This document shows positions 50,345 through 58,917 of a stretch of DNA of 64,000 bases, piece after piece; position 1 is the first letter of the stretch, and each line of letters begins with the position of its first letter. This DNA comes from JAJDXO01 sp965221855 (GTDB taxonomy: Bacteria; Pseudomonadota; Alphaproteobacteria; Rhodospirillales; UBA2165). The notes under the pieces are model-generated. The model saw only the letters and a program-made list of their open reading frames with translations, ran no database searches and had not been told where the DNA came from. The position numbers were made by a program, and so were the translations under genes. The stretch spans positions 186,001 through 250,000 of the forward strand of contig CBDCSV010000010.1 of NCBI GenBank assembly GCA_965221855.1, written 5' to 3'.

Positions 50345-51732
50345 TGGCCGTCCTCCTTCCAGCCGAACCGCTCGGCGGCCTTTTCGAGCGAGTCCTTGAC
50401 CACCACGCTTTGCAGCACCTGGCCGGTCGGGCTGGCGGAACCTTCGTGGAAGGCGTTCTTCATCCGCAGCTCCAGCGGGTCGATGCCCAGCTTGTGGGCG
50501 ATCTCGTCCATCTGGGATTCATAGGCGAAGCACACCTGCGGCGCCCCGAACCCGCGCATGGCGCCGGTCATGGTCTTGTTGGTGTACATGCAGTAGGCCT
50601 CGGCGAGCAGGTTCTCGATATTGTACGGCCCCGCCGACAAAATGCAGGCCTTGCCCAGCGTGGTTTCGCTCCACGAACAGTAGGCGCCGCCGTCCAGGAT
50701 GAGGCGGACCTTGCGGGCGGTGATCATGCCGTCGCTGGTAACGCCGGTCTTGTACTCCATGATGAACGGGTGCCGGGTGGTCGAGGCGATGAATTCCTCT
50801 TCGCGGGTATAGACCATCTTCACCGGCCGTCCCGTCTTCCGCGACAGCAGCGCCAGGGCCGGCTCGGTGGTGATCTCGTTCTTGCCGCCGAAGTTGCCGC
50901 CGACGATGGTGCCGACGATGCGGATCTTGTTGATCGGCATATCGAGCGTGCGGGCAATGTCGGCCCGGCCCAGGGTTATCCGGCCCAGGCTCGACCACAA
51001 GGTCACCCGCCCGTTGGGGTCCCACTGGGCGATGGACGCATGAGGCTCCAGCGGCACGTGCTCGATCATCTGGGTCGAATAGACGCCCTCGAAAATGTGG
51101 TCGGCCTCGGCGAAGCCCTTCTCGAGATCGCCTTTCTTGATCCGCTTGGTCGCGTAGATGTTGCTGTGCGGCGGATGGACCTTGATCTCGTCCTTCATCG
51201 CCTCCACCGGATCGTAGACCGGCTCCAGCGGCTCGTACTCGACCTTGATCCTCTCGCACGCTTCCTCGGCGATCTGTTCGGTCACCGCCGCCACCGCGGC
51301 GACCGGGTCGCCGGCGTGGAACACGCGTTCGTCGGCCAGGACCGGCTGATCCTGATAGGACGGGCCATAGGAGTTGACCGGAATTTCCTTGCCGATCAGC
51401 ACCGCCGCCACGCCGGGCATGGCCTCGGCTTCGGAGGTATCGATGGACTTGATCAATGCCGAGGAAATGCCGGCCCGCTTCATCTTGGCGAACAGCATGT
51501 TGGGGAACGTTATGTCATCGATGTATTTGGTCTGACCCAGGCCGTGCAGGCGGCCATCCGGACGGGTCGCCCGCTGGCCCACCGCCGGCGTCTGGTGCCG
51601 CGCCTCGGTGTCGATGGTCTCGACCGGAAAATGAGCCGGCTCCACGACCGACGGGAGGCGAAGGTCCTCGTCGGTCTCCTTGAGGTCGGTCAGTGAATCC
51701 GTCTTTTCGGCGACTTTGACGTCATCAGTCAT
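50341..51732 (-). CDS. Xanthine dehydrogenase-family molybdopterin-binding subunit, N-terminal half
   Basis: 463 aa covering the alpha/beta-hammerhead domain (about 60-170) and the first Moco-binding domain: VGGNFGGKNE (277-286) and AMRGFGAPQVCFAYE (391-405), which carries the Arg and Phe of the active site. The catalytic Glu is on the partner protein encoded by the overlapping downstream gene. The first 45 residues are acidic and non-conserved. It works with the FeS and FAD subunits encoded just upstream to hydroxylate an aromatic or N-heteroaromatic compound. Confidence 0.9.
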   Translation of the reverse strand: MTDDVKVAEKTDSLTDLKETDEDLRLPSVVEPAHFPVETIDTEARHQTPAVGQRATRPDGRLHGLGQTKYIDDITFPNMLFAKMKRAGISSALIKSIDTSEAEAMPGVAAVLIGKEIPVNSYGPSYQDQPVLADERVFHAGDPVAAVAAVTEQIAEEACERIKVEYEPLEPVYDPVEAMKDEIKVHPPHSNIYATKRIKKGDLEKGFAEADHIFEGVYSTQMIEHVPLEPHASIAQWDPNGRVTLWSSLGRITLGRADIARTLDMPINKIRIVGTIVGGNFGGKNEITTEPALALLSRKTGRPVKMVYTREEEFIASTTRHPFIMEYKTGVTSDGMITARKVRLILDGGAYCSWSETTLGKACILSAGPYNIENLLAEAYCMYTNKTMTGAMRGFGAPQVCFAYESQMDEIAHKLGIDPLELRMKNAFHEGSASPTGQVLQSVVVKDSLEKAAERFGWKEDGQ

Positions 51733-51755
51733 GGTTCAAGCTCCTCTCTGCGCCC

Positions 51756-52238
51756 TCAGGCGGCTTCCTTCTCGCCGCGGAGAATGCGCGCCGCATCCTG
51801 GACAGCTTCGATCATTTTGGTGTAGCCCGTGCACCGGCAAAGATTGCCGGAGAGCGCGTCCTTGATCTCTTCCTTGGTCGGATCGGGGTTTTTGTCCAAC
51901 AGTCCCTTGGCGGAGATAATCACGCCGGGGCCGCAGAAACCGCACTGCAGGGACGCGAATTCCTCGAACGCCTTCTGGATCGGATGGAGATCCTCCAGGG
52001 TCGCCAGGCCCTCGATGGTGACCACATCCCTGCCGTCCACCTGGCCGGCCAGCATCAGGCAGGCATTTACCGGCATACCGTCGACGATGACCGTGCAGGC
52101 GCCGCAGTCGCCGACATCGCAGCCGAGCTTGGAACCGGTGAGATAGAATTCGTCCCGGAGCAGCCGAAGCAGGCTGGTCTCCGGCGGCACCGATGCCGAG
52201 CGTTCTTCCCCGTTGATGGTGAGCGTAACGTCCGTCAT
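51756..52238 (-). CDS. (2Fe-2S)-binding subunit of the Mo hydroxylase
   Basis: 160-aa electron-transfer subunit with two 2Fe-2S clusters. The plant-type ferredoxin site is C40, C45, C48 and C60 (GCDVGDCGACTV, NAC); the second site is C99, C102, C134 and C136 (CGFCGPG, GNLCRCTGY). It passes electrons from the Mo centre to the FAD subunit. It lies 23 bases before the large-subunit gene. Confidence 0.95.
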   Translation of the reverse strand: MTDVTLTINGEERSASVPPETSLLRLLRDEFYLTGSKLGCDVGDCGACTVIVDGMPVNACLMLAGQVDGRDVVTIEGLATLEDLHPIQKAFEEFASLQCGFCGPGVIISAKGLLDKNPDPTKEEIKDALSGNLCRCTGYTKMIEAVQDAARILRGEKEAA

Positions 52239-52263
52239 GTCCGTTCTCCCTTTCTCCGCCCGC

Positions 52264-53133
52264 TCAGCCGCTTTGGGCGAGCCGATAGGCGTTGTCGAGC
52301 GTGCGCTTGGTCAGCACGGCAATCAGATCCCGGCGGTAGGATGCCGAGGCACGGAAGTCGTCGATGGGCTTGGCGTCCTCGACCGCCAGCCGGCCGGCTT
52401 CGGCCATGTTCTCGGGGGTTATTTCCCTGCCCTCGAGGAAGTCTTCCGCGGCGGCCGCGCGGATCACCGTCGGCGCAACGGCGCCCAAGCTTATCTTTAC
52501 GTCCTTGAAGGTGTTCCCCTCACCGACCCAGAGGGCGGAGGCGGCATTGACGAGCGCCAGCGCCTGGCCCTTGCGAAGCCCGAATTTCAGGAAGTCGGTG
52601 GGCTTGCCCAGGTTCCTCTTGGGAATGATCACGTCGAGCAGCACTTCGTTGTGCTCGAGGATGGTCTTGCGCGGGCCGACGAAGAACTCTTCCAGGCCCA
52701 TGCGGCGGGTGCCGCCCGGACCGGCCACCGTCACCTCGGCTTCGAGCGCCATCAGGGCGGGACCGGAATCCATCGACGGCACGCAGGTGACCAGATTGCC
52801 CCCGAGGGTTCCGAGGTTCCGGGTCTGCACCGCGCCGATGGTGTGGGCGGCGTGAACCAGCGCCGGGAAGTTTTCCTGAATGTAAGGGTCGTCCATGATC
52901 TCGGTGTGGGTGACCAGGGCGCCCATGCGCAGCCCCTCGTCATTCACCTCGATACCCTTCAGGTCTTCGGCCCTCGTAATGTCGACGACCACATCCGGGT
53001 CGTGCTTGGCGTGTTTGAGATCGACCAGAATGTCCGTCCCGCCGGCGAGCACGATGACGTTGGGACCATGTTCGCTCAAAAGGGAAACCGCCTGATCGGC
53101 GGACTCCGCGGATACAAAATCAAAGGCCCTCAT
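52264..53133 (-). CDS. FAD-binding subunit of the Mo hydroxylase
   Basis: 289-aa medium subunit (CO dehydrogenase/xanthine dehydrogenase FAD type). FAD motifs: VLAGGTDILVDLKHAK near residue 30 and TLGGNLVTCVPSMDSGPALMAL near residue 110. It is the first enzyme gene after the GntR regulator, 38 bases from it, and 25 bases before the FeS subunit gene, so the operon order is FAD, FeS, Mo-N, Mo-C. Confidence 0.94.
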   Translation of the reverse strand: MRAFDFVSAESADQAVSLLSEHGPNVIVLAGGTDILVDLKHAKHDPDVVVDITRAEDLKGIEVNDEGLRMGALVTHTEIMDDPYIQENFPALVHAAHTIGAVQTRNLGTLGGNLVTCVPSMDSGPALMALEAEVTVAGPGGTRRMGLEEFFVGPRKTILEHNEVLLDVIIPKRNLGKPTDFLKFGLRKGQALALVNAASALWVGEGNTFKDVKISLGAVAPTVIRAAAAEDFLEGREITPENMAEAGRLAVEDAKPIDDFRASASYRRDLIAVLTKRTLDNAYRLAQSG

Positions 53134-53171
53134 TTCTTTTTCCTCTGCCTGTCGAAAGTGTCGGGAACCGC

Positions 53172-53897
53172 CTACTGCACGATCGGCGGGTTCTCGAGTA
53201 CGGCGAACAAACGTTTTTGGGATTTCTTGATGTGCGACCCGATAAGGCTCGCGGCCCTGGTCTTGTCGCGCGCCTGGATCGCATCGATGATCGCCACGTG
53301 TTCGGCGACCAGCTTCTCCGCCGAGCCGTTTCCCTGAGCCGACGACTGCTGGCCCGAAACGCCCATGAAAGTCAGGCGGTCGAACTGATCGATTACCTCG
53401 CCGGCGGTCTTCGCAAGCCGCGTATTGCCGGACAGCCTGGCGACGGCACTATGGAAGTCCCGGTTGTAGGTCACCCATGCCGCGAGGCCGTCGGCATCCA
53501 CCGCCCGGAAAATATCGAGAGAGGCCAGTTCTTCGTCGCTCGCCTCTTCGATGGCGCGGCGGGCGCATGCCTTTTCCATCATTATCCGCATTTCGTATAG
53601 CTCCCGCGCGTCGGAGACCGAGACGGGGACAACCCGGTAACCCTTGCGCGGCAGTACTTCGATGAGACCCTGCTCCTGAAGCCGGAGCAGGGCGTCCCGG
53701 ACAGGAGACTTGGAAACCCGATAACGCCGGGCGAGATCGTTTTCCCGAAGCTGAGCGCCGGGCCGCAGATCGCAGCTCAGAATATCCCGACGGATCTGGT
53801 CATACACCGTATCCCGCATCAATCCTTGCGGCTGGTCTTCGGTCTGGTCCTGAATTTGCGGCCGATCGAGCATTTCGAGCGCTCTCTGAAATATCAC
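53172..53897 (-). CDS. GntR-family transcriptional regulator, FadR/FCD type
   Basis: 241 aa. Winged HTH at about 22-90 (VYDQIRRDILSCDLRPGAQL, then RYRVSKSPVRDALLRLQEQG) and an FCD ligand-binding domain with Asp-His-His metal-site pattern (YNRDFHSAVARLSGN, AEHVAIIDAI). It is the promoter-proximal gene of the Mo-hydroxylase operon and very probably its local regulator responding to the substrate. Confidence 0.9.
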   Translation of the reverse strand: MIFQRALEMLDRPQIQDQTEDQPQGLMRDTVYDQIRRDILSCDLRPGAQLRENDLARRYRVSKSPVRDALLRLQEQGLIEVLPRKGYRVVPVSVSDARELYEMRIMMEKACARRAIEEASDEELASLDIFRAVDADGLAAWVTYNRDFHSAVARLSGNTRLAKTAGEVIDQFDRLTFMGVSGQQSSAQGNGSAEKLVAEHVAIIDAIQARDKTRAASLIGSHIKKSQKRLFAVLENPPIVQ

Positions 53898-53931
53898 TAG
53901 GAAGAATATCGCAGAAATTTTTCTTCAAAGT

Positions 53932-53946
53932 CAATACGAAATATTG
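53932..53946. promoter_or_regulatory. Small dyad upstream of the FCD-type GntR gene (candidate operator)
   Basis: CAATACGAAATATTG (five-base arms, five-base spacer) 35 bases upstream of the GntR start, in the AT-rich gap 53898-54117. The gap holds several AATATT-type repeats but no gene or hairpin with a T-run that I can support. Confidence 0.3.
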
Positions 53947-54117
53947 GCTGCGCCGTGAAACCGTTTCAATAGCGTGTTTCCAAAAATTAACTATATTATT
54001 CAATATATTAAATAAAATTCTTGGCGAAGATTCCGAAAATAAAATACCAAAATAATCGGCGTGGTGATATTCCACAGCACAATTTTGATATCCCAATATT
54101 AAAATTATTCTCCGAAA

Positions 54118-55806
54118 TCAGGTTTTCACTGGATCGGTTTCGAAGCGGATTTTTCCGCCCGCCGCGTGTTCCAGCCGGGTAACCGCCCGCCAGCGGCCGT
54201 CGTCGGCATCCGGGAAATCCAACCGGAAGTGGGCGCCGCGGCTTTCTTCCCGGGCGCCCGCGGCGGTTGCCAGCAGCCGGCCCAGGAGCGTGAGGTTGGG
54301 AATGGAGAGTGCGCTCTCCAGTTCCTGGCCGAGCGTCCTCGCCGATGTCCTGGCCTCGGGCGAGAGACGCATCGCCGGGATGTCCTCGGCTTCGATTCGC
54401 TCATACTCGGCCAGCGCCGCGGCGCACTGTTCGGCGTCCCGGATCGGCCCCAGCTTCTCGTGCGCCAGCATGCGGCAGGCCAGCCGGACCTCGGCTTGAA
54501 GGGGACCGTCCTCCCGCGCCATCAGCGCTTCGAGGTTTTCGGCCGCGTCTTCAGGAAGGCTTACGGCGTCCGGCGCCCGGTGATCCAGGGAAGCCGCCGC
54601 GGCGCCCCGGCCGGACCGGCGGCCGAAGGCCAGGGCGTCCGACAAGGCGGATCCACCGATGCGGTTGCCGCCGTGCACGCCGCCCGATGTTTCCCCCGCC
54701 GCCCACAGACCGTCGATGGGAGTCTCGCCATGAACGCCGATCTTCAGGCCGCCGAGCCAGGTATGACTGCCCGGCGCCACTTCGAGGGGCGTCTCGGTCA
54801 GGTCGATCCCCCGGTGCAGGCAGGTCTTGTAGACGTGGGGGATGGCCTTCAGGATGGTCTCCTTCGGCACGTGGGTGGCATCCATGTAGATGCCGCCGGT
54901 GAGGCTGGCGTTGCCGGCGTGAATTTCACGCGCCATGGCGAGGATCACCTCGCTTCGGGTACTCCGCTCCGCCGTATCCGGATAGTAGCGCTTCAGGAAC
55001 TCCTCGCCGTCCCGGTTCTTGAAGATGGCGCCGGCATTGATGAAGCCGGTCGGGTGCGGTGCGAAGCCGAACAGCTCCTCGGGCGCGCAGCACATGGCCT
55101 GAAAGTCGATCATTTCGATCCCGATCAAGGGGGCGCCGGCCCGGAAGCCGAGGGCGAAGCCGTCGCCGGTGACCTGCGGCGGATTGTCGTTCACGTAGAA
55201 CAGGCCGCTGCCGCCGCCGGTACAGAGAATGACCTGGGAGGCCGCGTAGGCCACGAGGCGCCCACTCCCGTAGTCGACGCCCCAGGCGCCGGCCACCCGG
55301 TCCCCGTCCTTCACGAGATCGACAATGGCCGTCAGCGAATGCTTGGCGATGCGCGCGTCCGCCCGGAGCCGCTTGGACAGGGTCTTGGTAACCATGTTGC
55401 CGGTGGTGTCGTGATGGTGCACGGCGCGGGGCAGGGTGTGGTTGGGAAACATCTTGAGGTCCAGTTCGCCGTCACCGCCGCGCACGAATTCGGCGCCCCA
55501 CGCTTCCAGGTCCCGGACGATGGACACGATGTCCTCGCACCAGGCGCGCGCCAGATCGGGGTCGATCAGCTCGCCGCCATGTTCGAGGATTTCCTCGAGG
55601 TGCTTCTCCGGCGAATCTTCCCTGCCCATGGCCGCCGCGAACCCGCCGCGGGCGACCGTGGTCGTTCCGGACGTCGCCCGGCCCTTGGTGACCTGAATGA
55701 CCGGCACGCCCGCCTCGGCGCATTCGAAGGCGGCCATGGTGCCGGCCGCGCCGCCGCCGATGATCAGGACGCCGGTCCTGAAGTTCCTGGTTTCCAGCCC
55801 GGCCAT
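54118..55806 (-). CDS. FAD-dependent oxidoreductase, fumarate reductase/adenylylsulfate reductase flavoprotein-like
   Basis: 562 aa. The FAD motif is GVLIIGGGAAGTMAAFECAEAG at the N-terminus, then KGRATSGTTTVARGGFAAA and HHHDTTGNMVTKTL. The substrate domain has AGETSGGVHGGNRIGGSALSDALAFGRRSG, the canonical SdhA/FrdA/AprA segment, and a C-terminal helical domain follows. No iron-sulfur partner is adjacent. It ends an apparent reverse operon with the Tm-1-like and PEP-hydrolase-like genes (1-base and 3-base gaps), so it probably acts on the same unknown substrate. Confidence 0.85.
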   Translation of the reverse strand: MAGLETRNFRTGVLIIGGGAAGTMAAFECAEAGVPVIQVTKGRATSGTTTVARGGFAAAMGREDSPEKHLEEILEHGGELIDPDLARAWCEDIVSIVRDLEAWGAEFVRGGDGELDLKMFPNHTLPRAVHHHDTTGNMVTKTLSKRLRADARIAKHSLTAIVDLVKDGDRVAGAWGVDYGSGRLVAYAASQVILCTGGGSGLFYVNDNPPQVTGDGFALGFRAGAPLIGIEMIDFQAMCCAPEELFGFAPHPTGFINAGAIFKNRDGEEFLKRYYPDTAERSTRSEVILAMAREIHAGNASLTGGIYMDATHVPKETILKAIPHVYKTCLHRGIDLTETPLEVAPGSHTWLGGLKIGVHGETPIDGLWAAGETSGGVHGGNRIGGSALSDALAFGRRSGRGAAAASLDHRAPDAVSLPEDAAENLEALMAREDGPLQAEVRLACRMLAHEKLGPIRDAEQCAAALAEYERIEAEDIPAMRLSPEARTSARTLGQELESALSIPNLTLLGRLLATAAGAREESRGAHFRLDFPDADDGRWRAVTRLEHAAGGKIRFETDPVKT

Positions 55807-55807
55807 C

Positions 55808-57055
55808 TCAGCCCTGGTCCATCAGACGCCCGAGCTCGGCCACGCAGGCATCGGCGAATTCCGGGTCGTTGATATGAACGTCCATCACCTTGATTTCTCC
55901 GGCGCTCAATTTCTCGCGGAGGGCGTCGGTGAAGCGCCGGTCGGTTTCGGGCTGGAACCAGGAGCCGATCTCGTTGCCGTCCAGATCGTGGGTCTTGCGG
56001 ATGGTGTGCTGGCTGAACCCCCGGCTCGGCACCAGAACCACGAACGGCGCCTTCGACGGGTTCAGGCGCTCTGCGAACATGTTGCCCAGCTCCGCCATTT
56101 CCTCGGCGTTGGTCCGCATCAAGAGGATTTCCGGATTGTATTGATAGAACTCCCGGTGCCTGAACCGCTCGGGACACTCGCCGACCCACCAGTTGGTGTG
56201 ATCAATGGCGCCGGGCGCGACGATCTGCGGCAGGCCGGCCTTCGCCGCGCCCGTCAGGCGGTCCGGCCCGGCGCTGTAAACCCCGCCGGTCAGCAGGTCG
56301 GTCACTTCCGACGTCGTCAAGTCGATCACCCCCGCAAGCTCGCGGCGGGACGCCAGGTTCTCCAGCGCCTTGCCGCCGGGTCCCGAGGCATGAAAATGCA
56401 TTACCTCGTATCCCGCGGCCTGCAATTGATCGGTTATGCGGTCGACGGCGGCCTGCAGATTGCCGAAGGACGAAACGCCGATCAGCGGCGGAGCCTCCCG
56501 GGTCCGGGCCCGCTGGTTTTCCCACGATCGCGCCATCGCGGCGACGGCATGGGCCGCGTTTTTCATGATCGAGCGGGTAATCCGGTTCATCACGATATCG
56601 CTGATGGTCGGGAACATGGCGATATCGCTCTCGGCCACGTACCACTGGACGGCGGCCGTGGCCGCGACGGGGGTCACCATCACCTTGGGGAACAGGGGCG
56701 GCAGCGCTCGCATCATCCCGCAGAAGACGGTGCACCCGTTGGCCCCGCCGACCCCGATGGCGCCGGAGATTTCCCCCGCCGCCTGGGCGTTGAGCAGCGC
56801 CTGGGCGCCGCCGGCAATCATCGCCTCGGCGGCGGCGGAGCGTTCCAGCCCGCCCAACGCCTCCCAGGTCCGCCCGGCGATCGCCACGACCTCACCGCCG
56901 GTCATCGCCGCCCCCGGCCTGTCGTGCGGCCGGAGGGACAAGTCCAGCAGCCACGGCTCGGCGCCCGCGTTCCGGAGACTGTCGCACACGTGCCCGGCCG
57001 CCTCGGATTTGCTGTCGAGGGTCGCCAGAACGGCAATTCGGACGGGATCGGCCAT
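55808..57055 (-). CDS. Tm-1-like ATP-binding domain protein (UPF0261)
   Basis: 415 aa of the UPF0261 family, related to the N-terminal part of the plant virus-resistance protein Tm-1. Motifs: RIAVLATLDSKSEAAGHVCDSLRNAGAE (start), IGVGGANGCTVFCGMMRALP, GVSSFGNLQAAVDRITDQL, and PFVVLVPSRGFSQHTIR. Bacterial function is not established. It is almost always found with, or fused to, a PEP-hydrolase-like TIM barrel, which here is the upstream gene 3 bases away. Confidence 0.87.
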   Translation of the reverse strand: MADPVRIAVLATLDSKSEAAGHVCDSLRNAGAEPWLLDLSLRPHDRPGAAMTGGEVVAIAGRTWEALGGLERSAAAEAMIAGGAQALLNAQAAGEISGAIGVGGANGCTVFCGMMRALPPLFPKVMVTPVAATAAVQWYVAESDIAMFPTISDIVMNRITRSIMKNAAHAVAAMARSWENQRARTREAPPLIGVSSFGNLQAAVDRITDQLQAAGYEVMHFHASGPGGKALENLASRRELAGVIDLTTSEVTDLLTGGVYSAGPDRLTGAAKAGLPQIVAPGAIDHTNWWVGECPERFRHREFYQYNPEILLMRTNAEEMAELGNMFAERLNPSKAPFVVLVPSRGFSQHTIRKTHDLDGNEIGSWFQPETDRRFTDALREKLSAGEIKVMDVHINDPEFADACVAELGRLMDQG

Positions 57056-57058
57056 GGG

Positions 57059-57895
57059 CTATGCCGGCTTGATGATTTCTTTGAACCTGGCGGTGACGGC
57101 CGGGACCGAGTCCTCGATGGGAAACCGCTCGGCGGACGAGCCGCCCACATAGCCGTCCAGCCGCGGCTCCTTGGCCCAGAACGCGGCGAAGTCCTCCGGG
57201 GTCTCGATGGAGCCGCCGTGGCAGGTGACGATCCGGTCGGCGTACTTGGATGCCAGCGCATCGCAGGCGGCGGCGCGCCCAACCGCGTCGTCCTCGGCCA
57301 TCACGGTTTGCGAGCCGATGGTGCCGCCCGACGAGTTGCCAAAATGGACAATGATGTTGTCCACGCCCGCCTCGGCCATGGCGAGGGACTCATCGACGCT
57401 GGTGCAGAACGCCTTGGTGTAGATGCCCTGGCTCGATGCGTAGCCCAGCACGTCCACTTCCCTATCGTAACCCATGCCGGTCTCCTCCAGGTCGCCGCGG
57501 AACTTGCCGTCGATCAGGGCCACCGTCGGGCAGGCCATGATGCCGTCGAACCCGGCGGCCGCGGCGCGATCGACGAAGCGGCGCATGTCGCGGGTCGGAT
57601 CGACGCACAGCAGTCCGGCCATCACCGGGCAGCGGTCAACCACGTTGATCATGGACCGTTCGCCGATCTCGAGGGTGAGTTGGTTGGCGTCGCAGATGGG
57701 CAGATACCCGGCCATGGACGAGAGGCCCTGCATCCGGAAATACGCAAGGTCATGGGTGGTGACCATGTCGGCGCCGCCGCGGGCCGCCATTTTCGCGGTG
57801 ATGCCGGTGCCGCAGAGCGCATCGTAGATGGCGCGGCCCGCCTCCCGCTCGGCCTGAAACCGCGCGCGAATGGTGTCTCGATCAAATCCGCTCAA
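57059..57895 (-). CDS. Phosphoenolpyruvate hydrolase-like TIM-barrel protein
   Basis: 278 aa of the PEP_hydrolase family, a PEP mutase-like barrel. GTGITAKMAARGGADMVTTHDLAYFRM near residue 30 and GFDGIMACPTVALIDGKFR are family segments. It is the partner of Tm-1-like proteins (as a fusion in plants and some bacteria); a C-C or P-C bond hydrolase or signalling role has been suggested but not shown. It is first in the three-gene reverse operon and divergent from the SDR gene. Confidence 0.86.
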   Translation of the reverse strand: MSGFDRDTIRARFQAEREAGRAIYDALCGTGITAKMAARGGADMVTTHDLAYFRMQGLSSMAGYLPICDANQLTLEIGERSMINVVDRCPVMAGLLCVDPTRDMRRFVDRAAAAGFDGIMACPTVALIDGKFRGDLEETGMGYDREVDVLGYASSQGIYTKAFCTSVDESLAMAEAGVDNIIVHFGNSSGGTIGSQTVMAEDDAVGRAAACDALASKYADRIVTCHGGSIETPEDFAAFWAKEPRLDGYVGGSSAERFPIEDSVPAVTARFKEIIKPA

Positions 57896-57979
57896 GAACC
57901 CCTCCCCGGCACTTCGTCATTGTTCGCCCGAAGTTTAGAAGCTAAATCCCGGATGCACATCACTTTCGGACGCAAGGAC

Positions 57980-58744
57980 ATGAACGGACGGCTGGAGAAC
58001 AAGGTTGCGATCGTGACCGGCGCCGGCGGCGGCATCGGCGGCGCCATCGCTAGGTCGTATGCGGTCGAAGGCGCGGCGGTGGTGCTGGTCGACCTCAACG
58101 AGGCCGCGATCCGCGAGGTCAAGAATGCCATCTTCGAGGCGGGCGGCAGGGCCGCGGCCCTGGTCGGCGATGTATCCCTCGAAGAGACGGCGGTCCGCGC
58201 GGTCGAGACGGCCTGCCGCGAATTCGGCGGACTGACGACGCTGGTCGCCTCCGCCATCTACGACGCCCCCTACCGGCCGGCCCCGGAACTTCCCGTCGAG
58301 GAGTGGAAGAAAAGCATTGACGTAAACCAGACCGGCCCGTTCCTGCTCGTCAAGCACGCGGTGCCGGTCATGGCCGCCGGTGCCGGTGAACGCGGCGGCA
58401 GCATCATCCTGGTGGCCTCGCAGCTCGCCTTCGCGCCCAAACCCGGCCGCACCTGGTACGCCTCCCAGAAGGGCGCCATGGTCAGCCTCGCCAAGGCGCT
58501 TGCCGTCGACCACGCCAAGGACGGCATCCGCGCCAACGCGCTGTCCCCCGGGCCGACCGCCGACGAGCGGTTCTTCAGCCAGTGGCCGAGCGAGGAAGAG
58601 GCGCACGCCAACGCCAACACGCTGATGGGCCGGCTGGGCGAGCCCGAGGAAATCGCCGCCGGGGCGGTGTTTCTGGCGAGCGACGAGGCCAGTTTCGTCA
58701 CCGGCATCGATCTTCTGGTCGACGGCGGCTACACGGCGGTCTGA
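57980..58744 (+). CDS. Short-chain dehydrogenase/reductase
   Basis: 254 aa classical SDR. Cofactor motif VTGAGGGIGGAIA (12-24), Asp38 after the second strand (LVDLNE), which points to NAD rather than NADP, catalytic Ser147, Tyr160 and Lys164 (VASQLAF, TWYASQKG), and the C-terminal SFVTGIDLLVDGGY. The usual NNAG is replaced by VASAIYD. An upstream ATG at 57953 would add nine residues. It is divergent from the Tm-1-like operon. Confidence 0.9.
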   Translation: MNGRLENKVAIVTGAGGGIGGAIARSYAVEGAAVVLVDLNEAAIREVKNAIFEAGGRAAALVGDVSLEETAVRAVETACREFGGLTTLVASAIYDAPYRPAPELPVEEWKKSIDVNQTGPFLLVKHAVPVMAAGAGERGGSIILVASQLAFAPKPGRTWYASQKGAMVSLAKALAVDHAKDGIRANALSPGPTADERFFSQWPSEEEAHANANTLMGRLGEPEEIAAGAVFLASDEASFVTGIDLLVDGGYTAV

Positions 58745-58794
58745 GCCACGTTCTCCGGGGCGCGGAACCGTTGATTCCGCAACCGGTTTCCGCG

Positions 58795-58823
58795 TTGACT
58801 CCCCCTGACCCGTTCCCTAAATT
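58795..58823 (+). promoter_or_regulatory. Sigma-70-type promoter upstream of the HMGL-like/LeuA-type gene
   Basis: TTGACT (58795-58800), a 17-base spacer, then TAAATT (58818-58823), about 95 bases before the ATG at 58918. Spacing and hexamers are close to consensus; no activator site is apparent. Confidence 0.5.
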
Positions 58824-58917
58824 CCCGCCGCGTTTCGCCCGGCGAGGATGAGTTCGAATTTTTTTGCCGATTTCTGTCCGGCCCGCGCAGCGGCGCCGGC
58901 CCCCGAGGAGAAGAATA

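Noticed and set aside
55697..57952. Forward open frame continuing more than 2 kb upstream into the SDR gene
   Set aside because: Only the last 255 codons match a family (SDR); the rest is antisense to the flavoprotein, Tm-1-like and PEP-hydrolase-like genes.
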